A DNA stretch of 64,000 nucleotides, taken from positions 15,614,151-15,678,150 of the forward strand of contig CM060113.1 of NCBI GenBank assembly GCA_030522415.1, written 5' to 3'. The notes below the pieces were generated by a model. It was not told where the DNA came from, made no database searches, and saw only the letters and a list, made by a program, of their open reading frames with translations. This DNA comes from Channallabes apus (lineage: Eukaryota; Chordata; Actinopteri; Siluriformes; Clariidae). This document shows positions 11,425-22,231 of this stretch, in pieces (position 1 is the stretch's first letter; each line of letters begins with the position of its first letter). Position numbers and translations under genes: made by a program.

Positions 11425-12469
11425 CGCACCAGGTTCCTGTCCCTCAGGGCAATTTACATTCCAGCATGAATGCGGGAGCAGTAGTACTGTCCAGTCTATC
11501 TCTGACACACGGGGAATGGAAACCCCACTCTGAAGTAGTCAGGGAGAGATTTCATGTAGCAAGGTGGACCTCTTGCCTTGCAAGATATCCTTCGCCTTTT
11601 ACTGCTCTTCAGATTTACGTCCACCGCATCAGCTAGTGGCTTACAGTGGGAGCCACGTCAAACAGCCGCCTGGATCATGATGGATCCATGGCAGGATCAT
11701 GAAGGGTTAATGCACGGTCCGTGCACGAAATGTGATCCCCCGCGATGACGCAGTTAACAATGCCCCGCCCCATAAACGCCCCCATGCGCTTTCAAAAAGA
11801 TGGTTGCAATGCTGTATAATTCCGCCAGATGGAGCATTGACTGGCACAGTTAACTGCAGTGTCCAGGAAGCCCAATACCGTATCTTTAATATACAGACAG
11901 TTCTTGTATTGTCAGCATAGTTTCATAAATAGATGACGTGGTAAAAAACAACAACAACAAACCAATTAATAAAACAGATTTGTTAAATCACTCAATACAC
12001 AACCCATGATGATTATGCTATTTATTATTTAATAATGAATTAATAAAGCTAGTTAGTGAAATATTTTTTAAGACATCCTGAAATGATCCTTAAAGACATG
12101 GTAGCGTCTGTAATTTGTCTATACCGATCATTGTAGGTACGGAATAAAAACGCGGGCTATGTACAGTATTTTACATTACGGTGTATTTTACCTAGTTCCA
12201 TTTAATATACTGATAGATAATATTTTGCTGCAAAGTAAAGCTCAAAATGTAACGTCTGCTTGGGTTTGTTTTCGTTATATTTTTGATGATGTTTTTTTTT
12301 CACTGATAGTCAACAAGTGGCATAAGAAAGGCAATTAACGCCGCATGCAACCTGGAACAAATATCTGCCCATATGGATCAGTATTTCTTTAGTCATTTCA
12401 TCATGCATAATGCTCCCCCGTCAAAAGATCTGATGGGGCATTAATCACTTATCACAACTGTGAACAACT

Positions 12470-13457
12470 GTGAACTCCACCACCATCACCAAGAAAGCAC
12501 AACAACGTCTTCACTTTCTTCGGAAACTGAAGAAGGCCAGTCTTCCACCTCCCATCCTCACCTCATTCTATCAAGTGACCATCGAGAGTGTTCTCTGCTG
12601 TTACATCACCGTCTGGTACGGAAACTGCACCACTGCTGAAAAGAAGTCCTTGCAGCGGATAGTGAAGACAGCAGAGAGAATCATCGGGGTCCCTCTCCCA
12701 GCCATCTCCCAACTCTACGACAAACACCTGATCCGCCGTGCGAGCAGCATAGTGAAAGACTCTTTTCACCCCTCACATGCACTGTTCTCCCTCCTCCCAT
12801 TAGGCAGATGGTTCAGCAGCATCAGAACTGTGACTGCCAGACACTGCAAGAGCTTCTTTCCACAAGCAGTAAGGGCTCTCAACTTACTGACAACATAGAA
12901 CTGAACAAACATACGAAACACACACTCAACATAAACACATAATGGACTCCTATATTTATAAACTCACCTAAACAACTAAACCCTCATACAATATGCTACA
13001 TGTACACCAAAGACAAAAACACACAAATTGGACTGTGGTACAACACACATATTGTACACCCTGTATTGCATACTGTATTTTTGTCCAAGAAATTTTCTAC
13101 CTCATGCTGATTTGCACTAGTCGCAATTTGCACATGTCTTGTCTTGTCTCGTCCAATACTCCTACAATAACTTGAACCCGCACACTGTACTCTGAACCAA
13201 TTGCACATGTTCACTTTGTATCATTGCACTGTATTGTCTTCCTGTCCTGTTAGTGTACAGATAGTTTATTTAAAAATAGTCACTTAGTTAGTTTAGCTTA
13301 GTTAGATATAATTTAGTTGTAATTTCTTGTTTTCTATTTCTTTCTTATTAAGGCACCACGGAGGGCCTGTGTGAAACGGCATTTCAATACAATGTATACT
13401 GTGTATATTGTTGTATTGACAATAAACCTCTCTTGAATCTTGAATCTGAATCTTGAA
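12470..13457 (+). mobile_element. 5'-truncated L2/CR1-group LINE (C-terminal RT region plus 3' UTR)
   Basis: An open frame at 12470-12898 (142 codons) contains KKAQQRLHFLRKLKK, SVLCCYITVWYGNC and AERIIGVPLP, the C-terminal domain downstream of RT in this fish LINE group. The 3' UTR ends at 13425-13457 with CTTGAAT-type tail repeats (tcttgaatcttgaatctg). It is inserted in unit A of the duplication, whose uninterrupted form is seen at about 14050. Typical 5' truncation. Confidence 0.78.
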
Positions 13458-13607
13458 TGGATGCGGCAGCAGAGACAGATTAAATCCCCATAAACACTTG
13501 GAAACAATAGTAAAAAAGTTCCAGAGGGTTAGCGCCTGTTATACTAATGTATTTTTACAGATTTTTTTACTGCTTATATTTAGTTTGGTTTTGCACAATT
13601 TCATGTG

Positions 13608-13657
<50 letters not shown>

Positions 13658-13697
13658 ACGAGAGATAGAATACTCTGACAAGAGCAACTTCCGTGTG

Positions 13698-13782
13698 GCT
13701 CCAGTGGCGCAGTCGGTTAGCGCGTGGTACTTATAAAGCAGTACAGGTGAAGCAATGCCGAGTTCGAGCGTCACCTAAAGCA
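13698..13782 (+). tRNA. tRNA-Ile(UAU) pseudogene with intron-like loop
   Basis: The segments GCTCCAGTGGCGCA, TCGGTTAGCGCG, GGTACTTATAA, AATGCCGAG, GTTCGAG and TCACCT follow the vertebrate intron-containing tRNA-Ile(UAU) gene in order. Compared with that gene as I know it, 7-8 bases before the T loop are missing, so the T stem cannot form, and the 3' acceptor strand reads CTAAAGC where CTGGAGC would pair with GCTCCAG. Not expected to yield a functional tRNA. Confidence 0.72.
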
Positions 13783-14263
13783 CAGATTTATAAGCATTTT
13801 ACTGCATATCGTACTGTGCATGTGACAAATAAAATTTGAATTTGAAAGTAAAGCTTAAAATTTAATTTCTGCTTGGGTTTGTTTTCGTTATATTTTTGAT
13901 GTTTTCACTGAAAGTCAAATTGGCATAACAAATTGATTAATGGCGCATAATATCTGGAACAAATATCTGCACATACGGATCAGTATTTCTTTAGTCATTT
14001 AACCAGCATAACGTCCCACATCAATGATCTGATGGGGCATAAATCACTTATCACAACTAGATGCGTCAGCAGAGACAGATTTAATCCCCATAAACATTCA
14101 CACTTGAAAACAATACTAACAGAACTAAACAGTTCTAGAGTGTTAGTGCCTGTAATCACAGGACAGGAATCACCTACAGGATACTACTGTATTTTTATCG
14201 CTCATATTTTTTACCCTAGTTTAATTTGGTTTTACGCGATTTCATGTGTTATTTGTGTGTGTC

Positions 14264-14298
<35 letters not shown>

Positions 14299-14879
14299 GC
14301 GAGAGATAGCGTGAGAGCGCGTGGGCGAGAGAGGGCTTACATGGTGATTTGTCCAAGGTTACTAGAACAGTAGATTACTACCTATAAAAATTATTTCAAT
14401 TTAACTCATGGGTCTCAATCACAGATGACACGACAAATTATATACTCTGAAACGTTCATTTGAACATTTAAAAATATATACAAAAAACATAAATACTAAT
14501 GTTATCATGGTGTAAATTATTAACATTAGGTTAGGTCCTGCCCTTAATTAATTCATATTATAATTACTTTTACATAGTGTAGTTACTGGACTGACATGAC
14601 CAAAAATAGCTATTTCATTTAGTCTTTCTAAAATCAACCCATCTATCATTTATAATCAGAAAACATATTATGATCTGTTCAATAGCCCATCTGTTTTAAT
14701 TTAGTTTGTATTGTTTATTATTCATAAGACAACCTTTCAGTTTTGTTATAGTGTGTTAAGTTTTACTTTAGGTTAAACGTTTTTGAGAATTTGACCATCC
14801 AGTTTAGATAAATGTTATGTCATTGATTGATAAAATCTGGATTAAGGATATTTTATTTTATTTCTTTAATTTTTATTTT

Positions 14880-14960
14880 TTATTTTCCCCCCTGAGGGAT
14901 TGCCACCTTATTGTGGTCAGGGGGTTTGCGTGCCTCAACACAATTCAGCAAGGACAATAC
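14880..14960. repeat. Possible LINE 5' UTR fragment
   Basis: Contains gattgccaccttattgtggt followed by a G-run and cgtgcctcaa, which resembles the conserved 5' leader of fish RTE-type LINEs as I recall it. No coding part follows. Confidence 0.3.
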
Positions 14961-15384
14961 TGTTACTATACAGTAAGCCCAGGGAAAAACAGTGCTCGAA
15001 CATGATGCCCCCTTCAAATTTCTGACTGCGTCCCCCACCCCGTATGGTCTGGTCTAGAAGGGCCCTGCCTCTGACCGTCTTTTGTCTTGTAAATGAGTAT
15101 TCTCAGTCACCTTCCAATCCCCCCAGCGCACACACTTTGTTTGTCCTGTAAACTGTAACTGTGTTTGCTAGGGCACTTGGTTATACACAGTACTTTAATG
15201 TATGGAACACTTACTTAACTTACTGGTTTGGTTTAAATATCGCTTATTACCTTATTCAGCAAAATAAATTCATTATTAATGTATTGAAGTATTTTAGTTA
15301 AGGACAAAAACAGACCCTGTCCTTGTGTTTAGAACTGCTGAACAGCCGTGTTCATAGGTTTAATCAATGATGGATGAATGGAGA

Positions 15385-15386
15385 GC

Positions 15387-15420
<34 letters not shown>

Positions 15421-15560
15421 CGCACACGCGCACTCTCCTGCATTTCTCCGTTGGCTTTAACACGCACACCCATCCCCCAGCCAAAAACACACACACACCC
15501 ATCCCCCCGCCAAAAACACACACACACCCATCCCCCCGCCAAAAACACACACACACACAG
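15385..15560. repeat. (GT)n(TA)n plus a 27-bp minisatellite, three copies
   Basis: (GT)n at about 15389-15412 passes into TATATATA. From about 15463 to 15555 a unit of roughly 27 bp (acacacacccatcccccc then gccaaaa) is repeated three times. The short Pro/His-rich reading frames across it are artefacts of the repeat. Confidence 0.9.
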
Positions 15561-17390
15561 AGCAATTAACACCATGTCATACTCAGGAGTGGAAGGTGAG
15601 AAACCTCAATGGAGAATACTAAGTTTGTCGTTGCTCTTTTGGAGTTCGTAAAACCCAAAACATTTATTTATACTGAGAAAAAATTATTATGGATCACATA
15701 ATCACAAACACATATAATCAAGTGTTTAACTGGTTTCATTTGTTTCTATGACCAATAATTATTATTATGATTATTTTCAGCCCAACTCTTTGACTATTTA
15801 AAACAAAGTTGTGTCGCATTTTTTGCCCATTGAAGTTGTTGGTTCAACTACATGTTTTTTAAATACCCAAACAATCCTCCAACAATTAAAACACGCAAAC
15901 ATGACTTTACCAATTCAATTTATTCTTCCAAAACTAGTCAAAGTTAAAACAGTAATTTATATAAAACAGGTGAATACATGTTGTCTTTTTGCTTAAAGTT
16001 CATTAAACTACCCGGATACACCAGCTGCTTATAAGTCTCTATCTATAGTTCTTTTATATTAAAATATAAATTTTTCATTAGATTATTTTCATTTTCATAT
16101 ATCAAAACTATTAAACATGGAACAATTTTAGTCTTTGTTTCCCCCAAAGTACTGTATCAGACATTTTGCAGTACTATGTTCAGAATATACAGTAGACCTG
16201 ACCAAACATCATTCTAAAGCTGTTGGACTGTGACGTCATCCCTCCTACAGCTTCCTCAACAGCTTGTTCAGGCTCCTCCAGTACTGTAGCTCCAAAAGTC
16301 CAGCCGTCAGCCGTCTGACCCCCCAATCCTCCACAGCGGAGCTCTGCTTAAAGACAACAGGAGAATTTAGTGAAGACAAAGATAAATAAACTTTACAGAA
16401 CATATAGTACTAATAAAAATAATATATATTAATAAACCTATTTACCACAGAGTGTATAAAATACTGTTTTGGGAATTCTGGAATGTAAATAAACTGCCTG
16501 TGCTAATGTTAACAAGTGAACAGTGTTAGTGTTAACCAGGTCTGTCTGTATTATCGTCTGAATTAAATTAACCAAGAATTTACTTAATGCGCTTCTCATA
16601 CAAATAAGTTAAGCGATATGACAATTGTATATGAGCATTAGTTCATCTCTGAAGCCAAACTATAACTTACTGAAGCCCCTCATACCTCCCCCCCCCCCAC
16701 CCCACACACACACCTCCCCCCCATGCACACATATATATACACACACACACACCTCCTCCTCCTCTTCCTTAACTGATAAACACTTTATTGTTGTTATCCA
16801 GCTCGTTAACTAAGCGCTCGCGCTACCGCGGAAAGTCACGGCCAAAGTGTGTAAAATATAAACCCAGTTATGAGCGTCACTACCTCCTGTACAGCTACCC
16901 TCAGTCTGTGTCCCTCATGAACTGTATCACATTATATTACAGTCACAGAAATAACCTGCAAATTAACTCTTAACCAAAGAATAAATAACCGCTGAATTTA
17001 TCCAGACAACACGAGGGGAGATTCTCTCAGTATTTACAGAGAACACAAACACTGTTCATCGGGTAGTGCAGCTCTTGTAATAGGGACATTAATAATATTT
17101 TTGAAGCTTGAGCATGTTTTTGAGTTAAAGTGGAGTGACATTGTGAGTGTGTGACACTGACAGTAAGCTGTAATATTAACTCCAGACTTGGTAAACAGAA
17201 CATTAAGTTCTCTAAAGTCACATCTGACCGCTTCTGGTGCTGCCAGTGATATTTAAAACGGCCAATAAAAAACTAAAACTGGGAAATAAACTGTAAACTA
17301 CCCCAAACACATTTTATAAAATAAAACATCACTTACCAAGAATAGTCCGTTAAGCCGCCATCTTCGTCTCTGCAGTTTGGTAGCGTCAGT
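15561..17390. other. Interior of the 6-kb element, mostly non-coding; weak exon-like segments on the minus strand
   Basis: Two things stand out. A minus-strand segment at 16245-16343 is open after a pyrimidine-poor AG and ends in TAG. At 17340-17375 the minus strand reads AAGATGGCGGC and then a good donor (TTG/GTAAGTGATG), the look of a YY1-type 5' exon. An unconnected promoter-like CACGTG lies at about 17422. I cannot link them into a gene. Microsatellites (C-runs and (CA)n) occupy 16688-16755. Confidence 0.25.
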
Positions 17391-17651
17391 TCGGCGGGGG
17401 TGGAGGCGGGTTGTTAAAATCACGTGATTGCAACTCAGCGCAGCTGGCTTGTTTTAACGTGTTCTTGAGAACGAAGCGCCATCTAGTGGTGGCACCAAGT
17501 AAATGAAGAAATAGGGCTTGAATGGCCATGTTTACTGTGAAATCTTGACATGCCTTTCTGACAGAAAAGGGAGGGGGGACTACGGCGTGCAAAGGGCATT
17601 CACACGCCATTCACACGTCAGCCACACGGTCACGGCTATTTGGCGTGGCTC

Positions 17652-18560
17652 CCACTGTAGGTCAGAGCAGCTTCTACATGTTTTGGATGAGAGATGCTAT
17701 TGCCCTCTCCTATGAGGCGCGTGGGCTCACTTCGCCTCTAGGAATCAGGGCTCATTCAACCAGGGGGATCGCCTCATCTATTGCACTAGTAAGAGGTATT
17801 CCCCTGCAGCAAGTGTGTGCCAAGCAGGTAGACCCAGTCCACTGCCGAAATGTTTCAGTTCTGGAGCTTCTCCAGGAAAAGCTTGTCCTTGGGCTTGTGC
17901 CCTAGAACCCTCAGGATGTATTTAACTGCATTGTTTTGAAGCCTTCTGTCCTCCGCCTTTTACAGCTTCGGAGCAGGAGAAACTTCACTTACTGTCCAGT
18001 ACGTGCTCTTCAGATTTACGTCCACCGCATCAGCTAGTGGCGTATGTCAGAGTGCCATTATACTGGGTGAGAGATGCTTTTGCCCTCTCCTATAAGGCGC
18101 GTGGACTCACTTCTCCTCTAGGAATCAGGGCTCATTCAACCAGGGGATCGCCTCATCTATTGCACTAGCAAGAGGTATTCCCCTGCAGCAAGTATTGCTA
18201 AGCAGGTAGACCCAGTCCACTGCCGAATTGCTTCAGTGCTGGAGTTTCTGCAGGATGCACCTAACTGCATTGTTTGAAGCCTTCTGTCCTCCGCCTTTTA
18301 CAGCCTCGGAGCAGGAGAAAACTTCACTCACTGTCCAGTACGTGCTCTTCAGATTTACGTCCACCGCACCAGCCAGTGGCGTAAGTCAGAGCGCCACTAT
18401 ACTGGGTGAGAGATGCATATTGCCCTCTCCTATGAGGCGCGTGGGTTCACTTCGCCTCTAGGAAGCAGGGCTCATCCAACCAGGGTGATCGTCCCAGTTT
18501 GCACCAGCAGGAGGGATCCCCTGCATCAATTATGTGGACGCGGAGGGTTGGTCCTCCCAG
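17652..18560 (+). pseudogene. DIRS tyrosine recombinase C-terminal region, tandemly triplicated
   Basis: A unit of about 340 bp, beginning with the gctcttcagatttacgtcca segment, occurs three times: unit 1 starts at 11590 and resumes at 17652 after the inserted element, unit 2 starts at about 18000, unit 3 at about 18340. Each encodes, in shifting frames, a segment like SYEARGLTSPLG and then RAHSTRG (unit 3 RAHPTRV), which carries the H-x-x-R box of tyrosine recombinases. In DIRS elements this enzyme integrates the circular DNA. The N-terminal half and the tyrosine are not identifiable, so it is non-functional. Confidence 0.7.
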
Positions 18561-18689
18561 CACACATTTCTTACATTTATAATCTGGATGTTCATGCTAC
18601 TCCCAGGCATAGTTCTGAGACCTTCTCGGCCTTGTGCGCACACGCTACACAACCTTAGGGTCCAGACACTTGTAGTGCGGCGGCGTTGG

Positions 18690-19070
18690 TATTCTCGTTC
18701 CCATAGCGTTTTCACGGAGCATCGAGAGAAGCCTTTGCAAGGGAACATCTCGGGTTACTGTGATGTAAACCTGTTCCCTAAAAAGGCGGGAATGAGATGC
18801 TGCGTCCCAATGCCGCACTACCACATGACTGGACGTTCGTTCAGACAAATTAATCTGAGGTTTGTCGCCGGCTCAATATTATTTATAACCTGCAGCTGCG
18901 TCTAATCAAATGACGTCACCTGACCGAGGCTATATATAGCCAAAAATTTGGCGTGTTTGCACACATGCTTCACAACCGGCAACAGGACAAAATGGTTCCC
19001 ATAGCGTTTTCACGCAGCATCTCATTCCCACCTTTTCAGGGAACAGGGTTACAGCACAGTAACCCGAGAC
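18690..19070 (-). repeat. Right inverted repeat and internal complementary-type region of the DIRS element
   Basis: 18850-19035 is the inverted counterpart of the left terminus at 8555-8770. The segment cccatagcgttttcacg occurs twice (about 18700 and 19000), each followed by an agcat and ggaacat/ggaacag context, as expected where a terminal repeat and an internal complementary region lie close together. Confidence 0.8.
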
Positions 19071-19561
19071 ATTTTTCCAGGAGCAAATCATTGCTACAGG
19101 TGTGTTGTTGCAGATATTGTAATAGAGGTATTATTTTGTAGGCCTGTGAGGACAGTTTAAAAGAACATGTTATGCAAAAGTTCTGGTGTGCTAGTTTTGA
19201 AATACTTTTGTCTTGCGTTCACCTATTTTACCAGGTATCCTGAACTCCCAGCCCCACTGTAAAGGGAAACCACATACCTGTGGTACCTGCTGCTGCACTA
19301 CAGCCTGATTTTTGCCGACTTTGAATTGTTTTATGGAATCAGTTATTTTATCCTTCAGCATCAACAACTCTAACATCCCCCAGAATTCTTTTAGCTCATC
19401 CTAATCTTCACAACAAGTGAAACATCAAAAGGGTGCCTTTACAAGTTAAACCACTGATCGAATCCAAAAAGAAACAAATTTCAAGAAGAGCATCTTATGT
19501 CAATTAATACGATGTTACCACAACCAGAAGTTTAAATTGCTACATGTAATGGTGTGTAACT
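19071..19561. other. Non-coding spacer
   Basis: No gene or recognisable element seen between the DIRS terminus and the Tc1 TIR. Confidence 0.45.
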
Positions 19562-19935
19562 TACAGTGGTGTGAAAAACTATTTGCCCCCTTCTTATTCT
19601 TTTGCATGTTTGTCATACTTAAATGTTTCCGCTCATCAAAAACCGTTAACTATTAGTCAAAGATAACATAATTGGACACAAAATGCAGTTTTTAAATGAA
19701 GGTTTACGTTATTAAGGGAGAAAAAAAAACTCCAAATCTACATGGCCCTGTGTGAAAAAGTGATTGCCCCCCTTGTTAAAAAATAACTTAACTGTGGTTT
19801 ATCACACCTGAGTTCAATTTCTGTAGTCACCCCCAGGCCTGATTACTGCCACACCTGTTTCAATCAAGAAATCACTTAAATAGGAGCTACCTGACACAGA
19901 GAAGTAGACCAAAAGCACCTCAAAAGCTAGACATC

Positions 19936-20960
19936 ATGCCAAGATCCAAAGAAATTCAGGAACGAATGAGAACAAAAGTAATTGAGATCTATCAGTCTGG
20001 TAAAGGTTATAAAGCCATTTCTAAAGCTTTGGGATTCCAGCGAACCACAGTGAGAGCCATTATCCACAAATGGCAAAAACATGGAACAGTGGTGAACCTT
20101 CCCAGGAGTGGCCGGCCGACCAAAATTACCCCAAGAGCGAAGAGACAACTCACCCGAGAGGCCACAAAAGACCCCAGGACAACATCTAAAGAACTGCAGG
20201 CCTCACTTGCCTCAATTAAGGTCAGTGTTCACGACTCCACCATAAGAAAGAGACTGGGCAAAAACGGCCTGCATGGCAGATTTCCAAGGCGCAAACCACT
20301 TTTAAGCAAAAAGAACATTAAGGCTCGTCTCAATTTTGCTAAAAAAAACATCTCAATGATTGCCAAGACTTTTGGGAAAATACCTTGTGGACCGATGAGA
20401 CAAAAGTTTAACTTTTTGGAAGGTGCGTGTCCCGTTACATCTGGCGTAAAAGTAACACAGCATTTCAGAAAAAGAACATCATACCAACAGTAAAATATGG
20501 TGGTGGTAGTGTGATGGTCTGGGGTTGTTTTGCTGCTTCAGGACCTGGAAGGCTTGCTGTGATAGATGGAACCATGAATTCTACTGTCTACCAAAAAATC
20601 CTGAAGGAGAATGTCCGGCCATCTGTTCGTCAACTCAAGCTGAAGCGATCTTGGGTGCTGCAGCAGGACAATGACCCAAAACACACCAGCAAATCCACCT
20701 CTGAATGGCTGAAGAAAAACAAAATGAAGACTTTGGAGTGGCCTAGTCAAAGTCCTGACCTGAATCCTATTGAGATGTTGTGGCATGACCTTAAAAAGGC
20801 GGTTCATGCTAGAAAACCCTCAAATACAGCTGAATTACAACAATTCTGCAAAGATGAGTGGGCCAAAATTCCTGCAGAGCGCTGTAAAAGACTCGTTGCA
20901 AGTTATCGCAAACGCTTGATTGCAGTTATTGCTACTAAGGGTGGCCCAACCAGTTATTAG
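19936..20960 (+). pseudogene. Tc1 transposase, one frameshift and one nonsense codon
   Basis: ATG at 19936 in a plausible context (catcATGCCAAGATCC). The first frame holds the paired-like HTH DNA-binding domain (KGYKAISKALGF, VNLPRSGRPTKI). Near 20370 the frame shifts; the continuation contains the first catalytic Asp (LWTDETKV) and a stop at about 20407 right after it. The second frame then carries QQDNDPKHTS (second Asp) and SPDLNPIEMLW (Glu), giving a DD34E triad. Length and order match full-length Tc1 transposases (about 340 residues). Two small lesions inactivate it. Confidence 0.9.
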
Positions 20961-21157
20961 GTTCAGGGGGCAATTACTTTTTCACACAGGGCCATGTAGT
21001 TTTGGATTTTTTTTTCTCCGTAAATAATAAAACCCCTCATTTAAAAACTGCATTTTGTGTTTACTTGTGTTATCTTTGACTAATAGTTAAATGTGTTTGA
21101 TGATCAGAAACATTTTGTGTGACAAACATGCAAAAGAATAAGAAATCAGGAGGGGGG

Positions 21158-21691
21158 TGTCATGTCGGTCTTTGGTAAATACACACACGGGAGAACGCAG
21201 GTGCAGGAAATATACTCTTTATTGAAAGTCCCGTTTTTGACTTGAACAAGTGAAATCTTTTATATAAATGATAATGACCCCAAGGGTCCTTCACCAGGGA
21301 CGGTCTGCAGGCGGAAACACTAATGAAACACCGACTTCACTCGAAGTCTAAACCTTGAAAGGAACTGAGAAACTGCCACGGAACCGGGATCCGTCCGAAC
21401 GCGAAAGCCGTCTCGCTTTCGCTACCTCGCCTGCAGATACCGTCTTAAACCTGGGAGAGAGAGAGAGAGAACATAACAGTAAAACATACGGGGTGTGCAC
21501 AACGGTGACCAGACAATGTGGTGTGGGTTCGGCTGGGTTAAATAGTGAGACACACAAGGGTAGACAGGTGAATTCACTCTCGTGTTGATGACTGACAGTG
21601 ACATACGCAGACACACTAGGGGGAGACAAAGACTACGGCTCAGTAATCCGGTGAACCTGATCTCCGGGGCTGAGGCAGATCGGATGTTACA
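21158..21691 (-). repeat. 3' LTR of the Gypsy element (534 bp)
   Basis: Same length as the partner LTR. Differences I see by eye: near 21173 (tttgg versus ttcgg) and near 21247 (caagtg versus caactg). Confidence 0.93.
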
Positions 21692-21888
21692 TTACCCCCC
21701 CTCCCAGGACCGGCTTCCTGAAAGAGAGGTGGGCGCTCCCCGCTAGGTACCGAAGGGGTCTGGGACCCACCGGCCTGATGGAATTGCCGGCGAGCGGGTC
21801 GGCCTGGAGGTCGTGGCGCAGGACGATCCGGTCGAGCTTGATGAAACTCGAATATGAGTTCTGGGCTCAGGATGTCCTTTGCCGGGAC
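21692..21888 (-). CDS. Displaced 3' end of the Gypsy gag-pol frame (rest of the chromodomain and tail)
   Basis: This minus-strand segment is the continuation of the gag-pol frame beyond the provirus. The GGAC target repeat lies at its 21885-21888 end, and the reading frame stays open through it into the LTR. It carries the end of the chromodomain and a Pro/Arg-rich tail, then the polypurine tract. It is separated from its parent frame by 8.3 kb of inserted DNA, so it is not translated in place. Confidence 0.82.
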
Positions 21889-22231
21889 TGTTGTGGAAAA
21901 ATACTCAGAGTCGGGCCTTGCTTACAGAAGATTACGACCTTTATTATCAAACAACAAGGCCGGAGCTGTGTCCGTGGAGCAACTGAATTCTCTTGCTGTG
22001 TGCTATAGTACATATGCAGCGCCTGCCCCTCCTCTCTGCAACATCTGGGTTTCATTAAAGGGCCGTCTTTAGCCCCCCCAATGTAAAGCTCGGGTTTCCT
22101 ATATGCAATGCACACAAAGAAGCCTATGTCCCTGCTTGCACACACATCCACGATTATATACTGATAAGGTATCTTCTAGCCCCCCAAAAGTAAGTAAAAT
22201 CAAATGAAATCAAATAAAAATTTCTCCCATA
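21889..22231 (-). repeat. 3' LTR of the provirus
   Basis: 343 bp, matching 29865-30207 except C/T near 21940. Next to its inner end, in minus sense, lies a purine tract (AGAGGGGGGA, about 22233-22244) that would serve as polypurine tract. Confidence 0.92.

Larger units (their letters stand above)
12228..14260. repeat. Direct duplication inside the 6-kb element, first copy split by a LINE
   Basis: Unit A (about 12228-12465 continuing at 13458-13612) and unit B (about 13845-14260) match over their length: the tgcttgggtttgttttcgtt segment, gatcagtatttctttagtca, and the cagcagagacagatt segment downstream. In unit A they are separated by a LINE 3' end. Both units finish in (GT)n runs (13610-13657 and 14251-14290). 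Confidence 0.8.
11654..17649. mobile_element. 6-kb DNA element with 25-bp TIRs and TA target duplication, inside the DIRS element
   Basis: Left end CAGTGGGAGCCACG (11654 on) and right end CGTGGCTCCCACTG (to 17649) are inverted copies; over about 25 bp I count two mismatches. Both sides are flanked by TA, and the flanks rejoin to give the DIRS sequence seen uninterrupted at 18040-18060 and 18375-18390. The CAGT terminus plus TA target site is characteristic of the Tc1/mariner/pogo group, but I find no transposase inside, so the class is unproven. The interior holds LINE and repeat insertions, a tRNA pseudogene and microsatellites. Confidence 0.7.
8540..19070 (+). mobile_element. DIRS-type retrotransposon with inverted terminal repeats, dead and interrupted
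   Basis: The segment near 8555-8770 reappears in inverted orientation at about 18850-19035, and again partly near 18690-18760. This fits the inverted terminal repeats and internal complementary region of DIRS elements. Between them, on the plus strand, lie gag-like remnants, RT with RNase H, and tyrosine recombinase fragments, the DIRS gene order as I know it. Position 11651/11652 is interrupted by a 6-kb TIR element. All genes carry stops and frameshifts. Without the insert the element is about 4.5 kb. Confidence 0.8.

Noticed and set aside
13698..13782. Functional tRNA-Ile gene
   Set aside because: T arm missing and two acceptor mismatches.
15463..15555. CRISPR-like array (three 27-bp repeats)
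   Set aside because: Repeats are contiguous without spacers, in CA/C-rich DNA of a eukaryote; a minisatellite.
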